Positions 1 to 14,500 of a DNA stretch of 64,000 nucleotides are shown here, one piece after another. Within the stretch, counting starts at the first letter, position 1, and each line of letters starts with the position of its first letter. Origin of the DNA: Xenopus tropicalis. Lineage: Eukaryota > Chordata > Amphibia > Anura > Pipidae. The position numbers and the translations under genes are program-made. The stretch is taken from the NCBI RefSeq assembly GCF_000004195.4, contig NC_030677.2, forward strand, positions 112,741,036 through 112,805,035, read 5' to 3'. The notes under the pieces were generated by a model. That model saw only the letters and a list, made by a program, of their open reading frames with translations, searched no databases and had not been told where the DNA came from.

Positions 1-2717
1 CAATTTTTTTGTAATCGTGCCCATATTACTTTAATGAATGGGCCCCTTAGTGTATTGTCTTTGCTGCATGTAGTCATGATCCCTAAGGAAAATAAGATTT
101 ACCAAATAGAATTGCCCAAGCAAATGCATTCCACTATATGGTTAAAGTGCTATACATTTTATGTAAAGACTACTTATAAAGAAGGTATATGTTTACATTT
201 AGGAATACTGTAGCGGGAATTTTTTTTTTTTTCAAAACACATAAGTTTTGAAATTTCACATGGTGCTAGTCATCTTCTACATTTCCCAGGGTGCCACAGC
301 CATGTGACCTGTGTGATAAACTTCAGTCACATTTTACTGCTGAGATGCAAGTTGGAGTGGTATCACCCCCTCCCAGAAGGCAATCAGCAGAACAATGGGA
401 AGGTAGCAAGATAGCAGCTTTCAGTAGGTATCAGAATAGCACTCAATAGTAAGACAGTCAAGTCTGGCTTGGGACTCCTCCAGTTACATGGGAGTAGGAG
501 AAACAATAGGTTACCAGAAAGCAGTTCTGTAGCGCTGGCTCTTTCTGAAAGCTCAGACTCAGGCACAATGCACTGAGATGGCTGCCTACACACCAATATT
601 ACAGCTAAAAAAATACATTTGTTGGTTCAAGAATACAATTTTAAATGGTAAAGTTATTTGCTGTGTAAACAGTGTAATTTAGAAATAAAAAGTTCACCGT
701 AAAAATCATGACAGAATCCCTTTAATGTTGTGTTATAAACAAAACCCATTTTACATTTTGCTTACTTTTTGAATTAGGTCAGATGTTTGCTATTGGGAAG
801 ACCTGGGGAAAGACCAGTGTCAATGCGCTTGGAAAACTAAAGGAGCAACCCTTTCTTTGGACCTCACTCTTTTGAGCTGATCTAGTAACTGGAATAACAA
901 CCAGATCAAGACAGGCAACACATCATTACATTTTCTTTATAATAAATAGCCAGCTGGGATTTAATATACATGTCTGCATGCAGGTGTGATTTTAGTATGC
1001 AGATCAGTAGCAGAACCATGATTCAGAAATCCTCTAATGCATCAATAGCATTCTTTCATTCTCACTGTTATAGTATCACACACAGTTGATATCATCCTGT
1101 TAACAAAGAACCAAACCTAAATAAAGGAATCATTCAGAATTTATTTACTTATTGCAAATAAATGATTACATTTGCCGCAATGCTCTGTAGCTATTCTAAT
1201 TATAATGGGATAACAGGAATGAGCACCTAGCTCCACTGGAACAAAAACAATGCACTTCCTACATAAAAGATACACCTTTTCCAATATACTATGAAAACCG
1301 CTGAGTTGTTTCATTTGTTGCATACCCTGCAGTTCTCTGTTTTGGCAAATGCAGACAGTTTTAAGGTTAGAAGGGTCAGTTACTTACAAAGTGCAAAGTG
1401 CAATTTTCAGACCCAATTTGCCGTGTTTTTTTTTTACCAGCAATGCAGTGTATAATGTCAAATACAAATAGAAAGTAAATATATTTCTATGATCTACCAA
1501 TTAATGGGTTTAAATATGTACGCCAGGCAAAAAAAATCTGTATTTGCTACAAAACAGGCCACTGAATAAGTGTAATGATTTTGCACAGGGAAAAATTGTT
1601 GATCTCCCATCCAGCACCAAAGGCTATGGGATAAAAGTAACACAAATGTACATAATATAGTAATATACGTATCAACATTTAACCAGATCTACTGTTTTCA
1701 TGCCCATAATAATATTGCAGGTCCACTTTTGCTTAAATATAAGAATCAGGAGCAACGACCATATACAGTATGTAAAACCTTCTCTTTAATGCGTGATGCA
1801 CTTTCTGCTAGCCTGAACTGGAGAAACATGGAAGAATGCTGGCCAATGCGCCTTCAAAGACACCCAATCAAAATTTTCTAAACTGCCTGATCAGCAAGAC
1901 AGCCGATATCCAAGGCCTTTGCCAATAGCACCTTGTCTCCCACCATACACTTACCGATTATCATATGATAAAATCGGTGAGTTTATGGGCACCTTTAAGG
2001 TAGCCATACTTGTATAGATTTTTAAAAGATCTTTTCATTATTGTACAACCAAGCTCATCTTGAAACAAAAAGTTTAAAAGTATGCAATGACCATTTCAAG
2101 CGAAATCATCTAGCTGAAGAAGGAAAACTGTGGGTAGCTGCCTGCTTGGCCCTGCAAACAATTGGACAATGGATAAATTTCATGTTTTTTTGACCAATGT
2201 CAGATAAAATGCTGCTCTGAGTCCTCTTTGCAAAGAAACCCAGCATTCCTTTGCTTCTATTGTTTACACATGGGCTTCGGTATCAGATTTCCTTCCCTCA
2301 GCTCAAACCTACAGGGCACAGATGTGAGTCTGCTCAGCTTGCTCCTCTCTCCCTCTCCCCCTCCATCTCCCTCCTTCTCTCCCTGCTGTAATCTGAACTA
2401 AGAGCTAGGAGCCAGCTAGAGACACATGCAGAAGGATATGGAAGTTACATTAGACCAAGCAATATGGCAGCTGCTTTCTTAAACAAACACAGAGAGCTTT
2501 TAGTGCTGTTTACTCAGGTATGGTAAAGCATTCTATAGAATAAATAGTGTTCTAGCTTGCCCTGTTGTGACTAATCTATTTGGAAGAAACTGCATCAGTA
2601 GCTTTCCTTCTGCTTTAATATGTATTGAACATCAATCTAAGATCCCCCCTTGTATACATTTTCATGATAAAAGGACCAGCTCAACCTAATATTAATCACT
2701 TCAATAAAATGTAAACA
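1..2717. other. Region downstream of ccdc17, no gene seen
   Basis: Bases 1-60 look like the end of an element of the 'aatgggccccttagtgt' type, also present near 34860-34925. About 2110-2617 resembles a T2-type TTAA MITE (TCTCCCTCTCCC tract, then a right end GCTTTCCTTCTGCTTTAA). The rest is AT-rich without credible exons; short ORFs at 384-596 and 1141-1323 have no recognisable content. Confidence 0.5.
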
Positions 2718-2723
2718 TTTATT
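2718..2723 (-). terminator. ccdc17: ccdc17 polyadenylation signal AATAAA
   Basis: An exact AATAAA hexamer on the minus strand, 68 bases past the ccdc17 stop codon. It is a plausible site for a short 3' UTR; use is inferred. Confidence 0.5.
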
Positions 2724-2790
2724 GTGAACAAAAAAAATCACAATTGGTTTTGGAAGTCTTTTTTGGTTCATTTTTTTTTTTTACAAAATA

Positions 2791-2925
2791 CTATTGTGTC
2801 ATGATTCTTCGTCTTGAAGGTGGGGAATCCTCATCTCCATGTGTATGTTGCATATTTGGCAAAAAGTATGATGGGTAATATGTAGATGGAAACATGGTGT
2901 CTTCTGGAAAATTATATGCTGCAGT
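2791..2925 (-). CDS. ccdc17: ccdc17 coding exon 13 (stop codon)
   Basis: Acceptor TTCTTTTGTAG at 2926. It reads 44 codons, Tyr/Pro-rich (DTMFPSTYYPSYFLP) with a basic end (SRRRIMTQ), then TAG at 2793-2791. A competing open frame over the same bases runs off past the true stop and does not join exon 12 in phase. Confidence 0.88.
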   Translation of the reverse strand, partial: TAAYNFPEDTMFPSTYYPSYFLPNMQHTHGDEDSPPSRRRIMTQ

Positions 2926-5540
2926 CTACAAAAGAAAAACAATATTGTTAACCTGAGACACCAGCTGTCAGTAACAAAGTTATCCCAACAATGTGATATT
3001 AAGATGCCCACAGTCATCTTTCATCTCTTTCCTAGGAGTACTAGCAGGGCCTGAGGTAGGTAGAAAAGGCAATTGCCTAGGCTGGCAATATTAATGATTC
3101 TGGGCCTGGGGGGGGGTGTCTAATTTGGCCTGGCCCTCAGTACTAGAAATTAAAACACCAGACATTTATATATCATTTGTAGGTCAAAACCAGAACTTAG
3201 AACAGTGGTTCCCAGAAAGAGCAGCCCTGAACATTTGTGAACCATAACATAAGTGTACCAGCAGTGATATACAACAATGACAATGCTATTTAATGGAAAG
3301 GTATATTTAAGTGTTTGGTTGCTGGCTTGCCTGTGAGCCTAATATGGCTAGAAAACATCTCACGTTCCTTTGCCCCCAGAATTATGTCACTCAAGGCAAT
3401 TTGTCTCCTGCTGCCTTTCAGTATAAATAGAGGTGGACTGTCGCCGCTCCTAATACTATTTAATATAAAACACCCTATTAGAGACACGTGGATCTATGAC
3501 AGATAGACATCAGCACCAAAATGCTTGAGCATTTTGCAATACAGGTACTTTTATCACCCTATTGCATATGTGTTAGGCAGGGGACTTTACTTTCTATAGA
3601 ATCCAGGAGAAGGATAAAATGCAACCGAATAAATTCTGCTATTTGTCTGTTAACACTCCTTATATAATATGCCCATGTTTAATTACCATAGATGTGGGTT
3701 AATAATGTTATTTACAAGAGCATGAAACTGAACAAATGCATGATAAAGATTGGTAACCTACCAAAGGCGGGTACTTGTAGATCATGGCATTCTTGATGTC
3801 AATAGGCAATGCACTTTGTGTGTCAGCGTCTCTTGCATTGACAAGGCGGATATACAGTTCAGCATATTCTAACTATTTAAAAAAAAAAATTATTGTAAGT
3901 ATAGTAAGCATAAGGCATTCTAAGTGCATATTTGTACCACTGGTCAATGTGGTCACATTCGTGCTCTGGCTGGGGCAGGCCAATATGGAAAACGTTCTGT
4001 AGTTTCAAGTGTGGCTTAGATTCATCATTAGTGTTTAAACTGTATTTATTGGCTCTGTGAGCTCATAACACTCCATTTGGTAAAATAATGGCTGGATACT
4101 GGACTTTTCTGTAGTAATAACAGGGTAAAAAGTTGGCTATACTTTGCGCTTGTACCTAACACAGCAAAGACGTTATATACCATAGAGGGGAATGTATCAG
4201 TGCAATTACCTGTAAAACACCATTTTTATTGGAATGCAATTTTGAGCTTTACACTGCACCTTGCAATCATACATAAGCTCTACAATGTATACACACATTG
4301 CATTAAATTTATCTTTCACTAGCTCCTCCTGCAGTTAAGGTAAAACTCTAACTACTGTTACTGCAGCAATAGAAACAACTATGCTCTAAATATTATTTAT
4401 ATAGTCGTTTTAGGAATTAAATCACTGCCCGCCATAAGGAATAAAAAGCACAAAGTTTGCCTAGGTAAAGTAACTCATAGCAACCAATTAGAATTCTCTT
4501 TTAAACAGATGACCAGTTAATGATATCTGCTGACTGGTTGCTATAGGTGGTTAGAGGTGTAACAAACATTGCAGCATTTATTACATAACCCCCTTAGATT
4601 TTACAATTATTTTGACAAACTTAAACTCCCAATTGTAAAAATAAGCACCTGTGGTACAGCATTTAGCGCTCCTGTTGTCAGGGAAGGTTTGACTGGAAGG
4701 ATGCGAATTGGAACTTTCCATTGACCACTTATCACTCTGTTTTGTTGATCAAAAATATCAATTTTAACCCATCCTCTGGGGATTAATTGGCTCACTTCAT
4801 GGCCATAGGGATCATATCCTCCAGATGCCTGAAGCTCCATTATCAGTGAAGTAGTTGGTGAGGGTCTCAGCCTAAAATTAAATTGAAGACAGAAAAAAAT
4901 CACTTCAAGATTAAAATGACAAGGTAGCAATATTAGTTTTATAAATGGCACTTAAGCACTTTGTGCTTTAGCACAATATTTCCAGGTACATTGTGGCACT
5001 TTTTACTTATCTCATTGTGATCTGTACTGTATTTGTTATTATATTCTCTTAAGTATAAATCTCTGGGTTGCTTGAGGCTATAAAACTGGTTACACACACG
5101 TAAGTCTGCCTATTTGACTCAGAACCTGAATGTGTGTTTCACTAGCTGATTCTTCAAATTACAGTTCCATACCATTAATTCTACATACAATATCATTAAC
5201 TGCTACAACACTTCAGTACTTACCGGGGCACAGCCTGTTTTGTGGCTAAAACAGCTGTGTTCTGCCTTTTGTTGTCATGGAATGTGGACAGAGCAGCTCC
5301 ACAATAGACAGGGGGTAGGGATGAAGAACTTCCAACCTCCAGTCCACCACTACAAAGGCTCACCGCTAATCGGCATACCCGGTAAGATGGATCAAGCCCA
5401 AGGAGAAAGTCATAAAATACAACAAAGCCAGAACTGTAAGGCAAACATAATCCGTCAAGTCACATCTTCAACATCCTCAATTCCATACTGTAGGTACAAC
5501 CTCCAAGATAATTAACTGCTACATTTAGCCTATGGCAAAG

Positions 5541-5572
<32 letters not shown>

Positions 5573-8500
5573 TAGATAGATTAAACCCTGCAAAGACATA
5601 TGTATGTGTACGTATGTATGTAATTATTTAATGAATCATTACTGTATGTGCTTACATTAGTCATCTTAAAAATTGTTAATAATAAGGCAGTGAATAATAT
5701 TAAGTATTTACAATCAGTATCATTTCTTTAATAATAAATAAGCAGGTATAGTAGAATCCAGGCACCAGATCTCCAAGTAAGAATGCAAGTGGGTTTTGCT
5801 GTGGCTTGTATTTGCATCACTGCTGCCTTTAGCTCCTATTGTTTATCCCAATCTACATCATCCGGATTGAAATTTGATACTTGCACATTTCAGATCTAAT
5901 ATGAAGTATTTAAATTGCCATGAAGAGGGCAGACCAATCAAAAGTATTGCTTTTTTAGCTAGTTACAAGGACCTATTATTCAAGATGGCGCCGGTGAGGA
6001 TGGCAGCCGTTGCTCAGTGTCCTCCTCAACTTTGCTTTTTTCTTATGTTTGTTGTGTTATTTTTTAGTTTTTTTGCAACCTGCAAAAAATCATCTCCTAT
6101 GATATTTAATATTTGTAATTTTTTTTTGTCTATGTAAAGTTGGGAGGAACACGGGTCAAAAAAATTTCATTACAGTAATGATGCTTCATTGTTATTTGTA
6201 TATGACAATAAACTTGAAACTATTGCCTCTGCATATTTACATACAGGCAAAGGGACCTTATAATTTTACCACGGAAAGAAACAGCACTGCACTGACTGAA
6301 ATTCTACATTTGAAAGCCTGAAATGGAATTTAGAAGAGGCACAACCTTTTGGCTTTTGATGAAGAACATCCTGCAAAGATCATTATGAGAGTCTCGGTTG
6401 TGGGTGACAGCAAGGAAGAGCATGAGGTTCAGTTTATTCTGAGCATATAGTGCCAAATACAATTAGATGACTTAATGTTATTTTATGGTTTATTGTGTGA
6501 AAACTTATGGTCCAGAATCAATTAGAGGAGAAAAAACTTTTCTCCTATTTCAGTTACAGTTTTTCCCATTGACTTCAATAGAGTTGTCATGTGATAAACA
6601 GCGAGATACGTTTTCCTCATTGCATATGGCTCTGAGGGATGATCTATAATTGAATTAGAAGGCAAGTCTTTCTCGTCTAACTGAATTTGGCCCATTCTGT
6701 GAAATGGCTTGTTCCTCTATTTTATAATACAATACAACCACATGGTGTAACTGCTAAATGTAAGGTGTATTCAAGTATTTGTCTTTATAAGGGCCCAATA
6801 AATCAAGCAAGCAACAAGTGTGTTAAAGAAGTATACCATTAATTGATCATCATGTAATAGAATCATGGTGAAAACTGTTGCTAATCTGTGCCATGTGTTT
6901 TGTTTCACATGGGGAAAAAAGCATGAAAATCCACGAGAAATATAAACCCACCCCATGACTCCAATGCATTAGGCATAAAAAAATGCCCATTGACTACTAT
7001 GAATTTGGCCCAAAAGAAGGATGCAAGAAAAAAACAGCCATTGACTCTAAGCATTTGTGCAAGAAAAAACTTGGTGAAAAAATGTATGCTGGAGGGAAGC
7101 AACACGAGTTTTGCTCATCAGTGCAAGGGGGTTGTTCACCTTAAAATTAACTTTTAGTGATATTCTGAGACAATGTTTTTTTAATTTTTGTGTTTTTTAA
7201 ATTATTAAGCTTTTTGTTTAGCAGTTGTCCAGGTTGGAATTTCAGCAGGTATCTGGTTGCTAGGGTCCAATTTACCCTATCAACCAGGAAGTGGTTTGAG
7301 TAAGAGAATGCAAGGACCCCTACAGAAAGATAAGGAATGGAAAGTAACAATAATAACAAAATTGTAGACCCAGAGAACAATATTTTTTGGAAAAGCAAGA
7401 AAGAGAGGAAGGAAAACAAATCATTCAAAAACTATAAGAGATAATAAGAATAGAACATTCTATAACATAAGAAAAAATTTATTAAAGTTGAATTACATTT
7501 TAAGAAAAGAGCACTTACATCGGATCGTAGGGAGCAGGCTCCAACTCATTGTCATAGTCTAATGCATTTTTCACATAATTTAATGTCACTGGCTTTTGTC
7601 CTTCCTGTGAAAGTATACATTTAGCTATTTTCATGGCAAAGCAGAATATATAAGATTTGATTCTCAGCCTCTTTTCTAAAATGGCTAGAATGGCTATTGG
7701 AAACACTACCAAACCTTTCCACCTGTATGCAGAGAAAACTAATTGGATGCATGACAACACTAGGGCAGTCACTCCAATGGTCAGCTTATGCTAGGATGGC
7801 TGCCACCTGATGTTACTGATACAATGCACAAACACCAATAACTTTCTATATAACAGATGAATTTGGATAGGGCAGACTTTCTAAGCATGCAGTGAGTAGT
7901 TTACTCACCTCTACTCATTGACAGGTCATATGTATGAAATGAAATGTAATGTATCATTATGCTGCAGTTACTGTACCATATGGGGGAATGCAGATATTAG
8001 ACGATTGGCACGCTGCATTCCAGCTGTCTTTATTCGCTTTTTTAGTCTCTGTATTTCTAAATCTTGTTTTAGAACTTCCATTTCTGCATTTAGGGCCTTT
8101 AGGTTTTTGTGCGTATGCTCTTTCACGAACCATGGGAACTGTGAGCTTTTCTCCACTTCTGAAACAGTAAAGTGAGAGTGGATATTATAGCCAATAACAT
8201 TGTGATTTGGCAGCTGTAGGCAGACACTGTTGCTATTGTACTTTCTCAATGCAAGAGCTCAACAAATATCAGCCCACAGTAAAACAGAAGATTAGAATAA
8301 ACAAAGCATATGTCCATTACATTCAGCCCTTATCGGAAATGTCCTATTTTCTCAAGAAATACCCTTGGGTTCTATGGTTATCTACTAATAAAAAACAGTC
8401 CTTTAGAGGGCAACTTTAACATGCCAATGGATGTAGAGAAGAGATCTCATTGGTGCCCCCCCAGCCAGGAAGATATAACTACCATAAAACAAGTGCAGTT

Positions 8501-11500
8501 AAACATAAGGCAGGCAGTCGTACTAGGGTCCTAGCACCCTCCCCATAGTTGTGCCCTGGGTATGTGCCTTTTCTGCCTATCCTTACTGCAGTCCCTGCAG
8601 GCAGTAGAAAAAGTGAAATGTGCTTACTGAAATAGACATAAGGACTAGGTGAGCCGCTCTTGACCAACAGTTATGGGAGTGGAAAAATCATAATCATATA
8701 ACAAGAGAAAATGTAAAAACAAAAAAGTAATACATTGAAAATTGCCATTTCTGGGGAATCCTTCAGTTAAATATTATACTAGGCAATGGTCTGATGGTGG
8801 AACTTCTGTCCTGAGCGGCCTTGGGCAAATGCCCTTTGTTTGAGTAAATAGCCTTTTGCTCATTTGTTAAAATGGCCCTGGTCCTCTGCAGTACTTCATT
8901 TTCTAGGCTAATGCTCAAACCGTTGTCTGGTGTTGTGTTTATAGGCAATTACCATAGAAATCAGAGAGAAGATTAATTACAGCTTTGTGTAAGAAAGTTT
9001 AAACACTGGAAACCAATTGCAAAATGTTTACCTCATATAAAAGATAATTGAAGGATGAACTTTCCTGGCATTTAAACCCTTAAGGCTGATGCCACACGTG
9101 GCGTTTTTACGCTGCGTTTTTTCTCAGCCTCAAAACGCCGCACAAGCCACACAGCCCCTGACTATGGCGGTTTTCAGCCTAGTACTGGTGACGTAGCAAA
9201 TCCCGTTTCCATGGTGCTAATAGTGCGAAATAGTAAAAAACGCAGCGTATTTCCACTAGGTCTGGCAGCTGCCTTCGTGTATACATAGGAATAGCTTGAT
9301 TTGCAAATACTGGCGTATTTCAGCCAACGCTTGAAAAATCCGTGGTAAGGCGTTTTCTAGCGTATTTACGCATTGTGTGGTTTGCTTCGAGTCTTTTCAA
9401 GTTATTTCTATGGATGATGATATCGGGCGTTTTTCAGCCGCTGAGAGAATTAGAAAATACGCAGCGTAAAAACGCCACATGTGGCATCAGCCTCAGGCTA
9501 ATACAGACACCAACATCCAATAACAATGGTTCCATTGAACTAGAGGTGTGATCCAGTCACAATGGTACCACGATTCTCATTGAGAAGTGTTAATTCTTCA
9601 ATGTACATGGCTGTTAGGGGGCCATTTACTAAGAGTCGGATTTATTTTTCACAATCCAAAGTTTTTAGTGATAAAAGTCACCAAAAAAAATTGCTACTTT
9701 TTCAAGATTTAAAATACAACAAACAGGCTAAAAATCTGAATCTGACAATTCGCTGGCTAAAACTTGTGAAAATCATGTAGAAGTAAATGGCAGGTGTCTG
9801 TTCCCTTCCCTGGAAGATCCCTCTTTGCTTTGAAACATTACAGGCTTTTGGATTTTTTACGCTCGTTTTTTTGTGCGACAATTCAAAAAAGTAGAGGTTT
9901 CGGCACAACAATTTTTTAAAAAGTCAAGGTTTTACGACTTTTTTCTCTTTACAGAATTTTTCGGTTCAGACTTTTTAATAACTGTCAGATATTCCCGAAC
10001 TTTAGTTTATTAGAATTTTTTAAAATAAAAAAATGAGAAAAGTTAAAGTTTTAGTAAATCTGCCTCTAACTGTTAATTGTTGTGAAATCCAGTTAAAGAT
10101 ATTCACATGTACAGTAGCAATTATTTACCATATTTCCAGAGAGATGATTTTTGTTTTGGTAACAATTAAAGGTAACTAAGCTTCAGCTACGCCTTTATTT
10201 ATTTAGACTAATCTCACCTAACATTGCCCAATCAATTAATTAAACATTGTGTATTCTTAGTTACTAGGTATGAGCTCACCTTACTGATACCCCACACAAA
10301 TAAAGGACTACTGCACCAACAAGATATGCCACATAAATTCTGTCTGGGATTGAAGGCATATTTATGATGCACCTTATTTCTATATAAATATTATTATTAT
10401 TTGTTAATTAGAAACATATTGGAATTGCTTTACTAACTTAGTTGCCAGGTTGCACTGCTGCAGTTACCCATTAACACAAATGGGATCTTTGCTTCATTTT
10501 GTAACTTGTAATGATTAAACTAATTTCTGATTGGCCACTCTGGGTAACCAAAATGGTAAAGAAACCAGTAATAAAAAAGCTTTAAATGGCAGCTGGCATT
10601 TAAAAAATATCAGAGATGTACTTAATACAGTACAGGTATGGGACCTATTATCCAGAATGCTCAGGACCTGGGGTTTTCCGGATAAGGGATCTTTTGGATC
10701 TCCATAACTTAAGTCTGCTAAAAATCATGTAAATATTGAATAAACCCAAAAGGATTGTTTTGCATCCAATAAGGATTAATTATATCTTAGTTGGGATCAA
10801 GTACAAGGTACTGTTTTATTATTACAGGAAAAAGGGAAATCATTTTTAAAAATTAGGATTATTTGCTTATAATGGAGCCTATGGGAGAGGGCCTTTCCGT
10901 AATTCAGGACTTTCTGGATAACGGATTTCCAGATAAGGGATCCCATACCTGTAATTGTTTACTCCTATCTAAAAGAAATTATAATCCAAATAGCATGTAC
11001 AAAATATATATACATATACTTAATATGGATACAATGGCACATACTATTAGAAAGGTGTGTTACTTATATAATACAGTGTTTTAATTATAGGCTGTTTTAT
11101 GTCAATATATTTACAGAGGCCTGAATAGTTTGAAGAGTGGAAGAAAGGCTAAGGCCACACCAGTCTGTGGATACACACACACCTTTGCCTGGGTGAATTT
11201 CAGTGCCAAAATGCATATTTTGCTCTGTGTGTCTGCACCTGGGTTGACGCAGTGGCTCACAGGAGTAAGCTGATCGGAGCATAGGGGCTGATCCTTGCCC
11301 TGTGTTTATCCGCAGGATGAGATTCAGCCTTGTGTAGCATAAGCCAAATGTTCTTCCTTTATCATCTGATTGTCTTCTCCATAAGTTTGTATACAATTAA
11401 AATTGTAGATGATCTGGTCATTCAGCCCTAAATCCACCTTCAGCCCTACTTTTGTTCTCATTCAGCTGGTGTTTCTTTGACTTATTTTTACTTTTATTCA

Positions 11501-14500
11501 TATTGATTGTTATGTTATTATTCCATATTATTCTACCTATCCTATCTTACAAATTTACAGGGAATATAGTATCAGGAAGGTAAGATTTACCACCTTTGTC
11601 TTATCAGAACTTATAACAGATATGAGGTTTTTGCATGCTTCTCTGCCTTTTTACCTTGATTACTGACAAATAAGACCTCATTATTAATTATTCCAAACCA
11701 GATTAACTGATAGTTGGCATAGCAGATTTTAAAAGTGTTCTCTTAGTACTGATATATGAACCACTGTGCTTGATTTTATGCTGGTAGCAAATTTTGTCTA
11801 CATTGTTGTACTTTTACAAATATTACCTCTAACTGATGTCTTGGGAAGTCGTATATTCCTTTGCCTTTGAAGCTGAAGTTTGAAAATGTGATCTTCCAGT
11901 TGTTGATTTTCCATTTCCAGATTAATTAGCTTATCATTCAGGTGCAGGTTTGGATTCCCATAGCCTTCTACAGTAAGAATAAAACAATGCAAAGCTAATG
12001 ACGCAAGTCCCCAAGAGAAATGGGATACTGAGCATAGGCTATAGTCCTGACTCATCTTAAGTTAAATGATATACATGTACATTGCCACCAATACCTTGCA
12101 TTTTACAGAAACTAGACAATTACAAAAAAGAAAAACAGTTCAATATATCAGCATAAAATAGAAAGAGCACTGACTCACTCACACTACGATAAGTGGCAAT
12201 GCCTTTCACCCCAATAATTAAAGTATGACAAATCATTTTACTTTCTCATTCAAAGCCTGCTAAATGTGTAGCAGAAATGTAACAATGACTGACATTAACT
12301 TTATTAAAGTCATGCATAATTCATAATCCAGCCTTAGTAACAAGCAAAGAATACTTAAAAGCAACATTTATATTAAAGTGACAGTGTAATAAAGTTTGAA
12401 AGCAAATCCAATTCAGTATGCAGCCTACTTTTGTTTCTCTTTCTGACAGTTCGTAGGCGTTTTTCTTTCTGCTCCAACACTTGTGCTTCAGTTAATAGGT
12501 CCTGCAGGTGAGCCAAAATCAGTTGATCATTTCCCCCACTCTGTATGTAAGTCAGTCGTAAAGCACTGTGTATACATATTAAAGCAAAAGATATGTCAGG
12601 ATATTTACAAGCGATACAGAAAAGCAATGCATGCAGGGTGAAGGCTGGTTATCCACTGTAGTGGGTGATAGTAAACATTGGGGTTCATTCAATAGCAATA
12701 GGTGTGCAATACCTTATAGCAAGCAATCAGAGATTTGCTTATAATAACATCTGAAGTAGATCAATCAAAGCTAATTACTAATTGGTTGTTATTGCTTACT
12801 GTGCCAGATATACACAATCTTAATATATGATGCCCAATGAGTAGGTAACACAGGCAATGTACCACACCTATGGGGAATGATAAAACAAAATAAAATAGCC
12901 CATTATTTAATTGCTACAAATACAATAACAATATTTCTCTGATCAAATGTTCTGGTGTAAAACCCTGCTTCTATACAATATCTATTTTTTCATTCCTTAA
13001 AGAAACTATTCATGTTCTATTACTATCTTTGTGCTTTCACTCAGTAACCTATCTATAGCAGAGATTCTTAACCTATGGGTCATGATCCAGAAACTGATCC
13101 TCATGCCGTTAGGTTGGGTCTCCATGATTCCCTGTTAATACAGTGAAATGTATCTCTACAATTAAAATAGTAGGTGCAAAAAGAAAAGCCCTCAAAGCAG
13201 GATACAGTGCAATTGACAAACTTGTATACCAGTTTAACTGGTATAAAATTATTGAGTATCCAGAAGATATACAGGTATGGAAAATGCTCTTATTTGGGAT
13301 CAAGTACAAGGTACTGTTTTATTATTACAGAGATAAAGGAAATCATTTAAAAAAAAAATAGAATTATTTGCTTATTTTAACACAATGCTATGACTGCAAG
13401 ATGATCTTAGATATTTGCCTGATTTCTGTGCATAGGCTGCCATTTCCATAAAGGGGGATGTAGGTTGGATGAAAAGATGGCTGTGCTTTTTCTGCTTTTC
13501 GAGAGGATGGTGTTTCACTTTGTCTGCTCTTATTTCTTCTCTTCCTTCAAATAAAAATGTACAAATATGTTAAATTGGAAGGTTTATCATTATAAGGACA
13601 ACAATCAGAGAGAAAAAAAAAATAATGCACAGGAAAACATGCTTCTGAAATGAATTAAATAGTTTGTCTTGGTATGTGCTGATCTCTAAAACCTTTATGT
13701 TCTAACTTTTAAGTTTTTGGCAGAAAAGTCCCTACACAGTAAAGAGATGAAAAATCAGTTCTAGAGGTGCTTAAACCGAGCACGGATTAGCATACAAGCA
13801 AACTTTGCAGAGGGCAACAGAAAAAACTTAAAATTGAAAAGAGCAATATGGCAACCAAGGCAAGCTTGAAATGTGTCATAATTTGTGTCCTCTCGTGCCC
13901 TTAGCCAGTGCAAATGGGTTTTTTTTAGTTATACCACCTTCACCCTGCCGATAACCAAAAAAGTTCTCCACACAGAGCCAGCTTGAATTGGCTGCCAGAC
14001 ACTCAAGTGTCCCAGAAGGTTAGCTTCTGCATGGCTTATGAAGGTAACCCACCACCACTACTGGTCCCCAAAGCACTAGAAATTCAAACAGTAATTTAGT
14101 TGCACAATACTACTACACTGAACATAGTCATTTATCAACGGTGGGCAAATGTGCACCTGGGCAGTAACCCATGTTGATAAATTGAGCCCCAGTAAAACTC
14201 TAGTCTTGATGGAAAGGACAGATAGGATGAGGGTGCCATATGATTTTAGTACCAGCCAAGGTCCTAAATAGCATTAATCTGCCCCAAATTTCCTTAAAAT
14301 CTTACATGGACTCCATTTGCAGCATGTCAATTTGTTGTTTCATGGCTGCTAAGAGAAGTTCATTCTTTTGTTCTTGAGCAGTTAAATGCTTTAACATTTT
14401 GTCAAGGTAGCTTGTATTTTTGCTCTGAGCTGTTATTTCATTCAGTCTCTGCACGATATCTAGAATAAAGCCAAAAGTTTGTTTAAAACTGAAATTATAA

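Noticed and set aside
2799..3017. 72-codon minus-strand ORF over ccdc17 exon 13
   Set aside because: Wrong frame; the exon in phase with exon 12 ends at the TAG at 2791-2793.
8763..8948. Minus-strand ORF with an acceptor-like TTAGCCTAG and LENEVLQRTRAILTNEQKA-like text between ccdc17 exons 7 and 8
   Set aside because: The phases of exons 7 and 8 already join directly; this piece has no good donor and runs into a stop after a repeat-like stretch.
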